DNA from: Rhizobium ecuadorense | GTDB taxonomy: Bacteria; Pseudomonadota; Alphaproteobacteria; Rhizobiales; Rhizobiaceae | Assembly (NCBI RefSeq): GCF_001187535.1 | Contig: NZ_LFIO01001304.1 | Location: forward strand, 1 to 64,000 | Length of the DNA: 64,000 nt | Direction of reading: 5' to 3' | In this document: in pieces, positions 63,892-64,000 of the stretch | How positions within the stretch are numbered: position 1 is the first letter of the stretch | Layout: each line of letters opens with the position of its first letter | Notes under the pieces: model-generated | Databases searched by the model: none | What the model saw: only the letters and a program-made list of their open reading frames with translations | Told to the model about the DNA's origin: nothing | Position numbers and translations under genes: made by a program

Positions 63892-64000
63892 TCAGGCCGC
63901 CGATTGCAATGCAGAGGCGTCCTCGCGCGACAGCAGCCGCGCGAGATCGATGATGACGACGAAGCCGTTTTCACGGCGAACGACGCCGGCGATATAGTCC
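63892..64000 (-). CDS. C-terminal end of a probable CheW-like protein, cut by the window edge
   Basis: The last 35 codons of a minus-strand gene ending 30 bp before cheR. They read YIAGVVRRENGFVVIIDLAR and LLSREDASALQSAA, like the last strands of a CheW domain, which couples CheA to receptors. Position before cheR fits cheW. The rest lies outside the window. Confidence 0.65.
   Translation of the reverse strand, partial: DYIAGVVRRENGFVVIIDLARLLSREDASALQSAA

Overview
This window looks like chromosomal DNA of an alphaproteobacterium of the order Rhizobiales, most likely the genus Rhizobium (leguminosarum/etli group). The grounds are the high GC content, the gene orders ybgC-tolQRAB-pal-cpoB-tilS-ftsH-glmM, lpiA-acvB and tkt-gap-pgk-fba, an sqdBDC sulfolipid operon, a DUF1465/RcdA protein with CtrA-type boxes upstream, and short interspersed repeats typical of rhizobia. 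Almost all of it is core genome. I see no prophage, insertion sequence, CRISPR array, tRNA or rRNA gene.

Layout. 0.1-12 kb (minus strand): envelope and division genes, namely the Tol-Pal system, TilS, FtsH and GlmM. An extra secreted copy of the TolA C-terminal domain lies between tolA and tolB, and a palindromic repeat is read in frame inside tilS. 12-15 kb (plus): sqdB-sqdD-sqdC for sulfoquinovosyl diacylglycerol, with a broken copy of the same repeat between sqdB and sqdD. 15-20.5 kb: a coiled-coil protein of unknown role, fau, a YmdB-type phosphoesterase, a divergent metallo-beta-lactamase-fold protein, a flavin-binding split-barrel protein, a small secreted protein and a YebC/TACO1 protein. 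20.5-24 kb (minus): a luciferase-like monooxygenase and a chemoreceptor. 24-29 kb (plus): ruvC, a MazE/VapC-type toxin-antitoxin pair, ruvA, ruvB, a Tat-type phosphoesterase, a Nudix hydrolase and a DinB-family protein. 29-36.8 kb (minus): acvB and lpiA (lysyl-phosphatidylglycerol, acid tolerance), an MscS-type channel and a 6-phosphogluconate dehydrogenase. 36.9-40 kb: a divergent ArsR/AHSA1 pair, an SDR, a 6S RNA, zapA and a DUF4164 protein. 40-49 kb (plus): central carbon genes tkt, gap, pgk and class I fba, interrupted by two small proteins and a K+/H+ antiporter. 49-58.6 kb: PhzF, an MFS transporter, DUF1192, rcdA, rpmE, an MsbA-like ABC exporter, a TctC-type binding protein, YegP and an ECF42-type sigma factor with its DGPF partner. 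58.6-64 kb (minus): an ExbB/MotA-like plus OmpA-like pair, an inositol monophosphatase-family enzyme, cheB, cheR and the end of a gene probably encoding CheW.

How the parts fit. One large group serves the envelope: Tol-Pal energises outer-membrane constriction, FtsH controls membrane-protein quality, GlmM feeds peptidoglycan and LPS, SqdBDC and LpiA/AcvB tune membrane lipids under phosphate or acid stress, and MscS and the antiporter handle osmotic and ion stress. A second group covers central carbon flow through triose phosphates. Cell-cycle control shows at rcdA, whose upstream region carries two full TTAA-N7-TTAA boxes and a candidate small RNA.

The items most worth following are the in-frame repeat in tilS, the duplicated TolA domain, the CtrA boxes with the small-RNA candidate before rcdA, the exact 22-bp tandem repeat between ybgC and sqdB, the toxin-antitoxin pair inside ruvCAB, and the uncharacterised proton-channel/OmpA pair.
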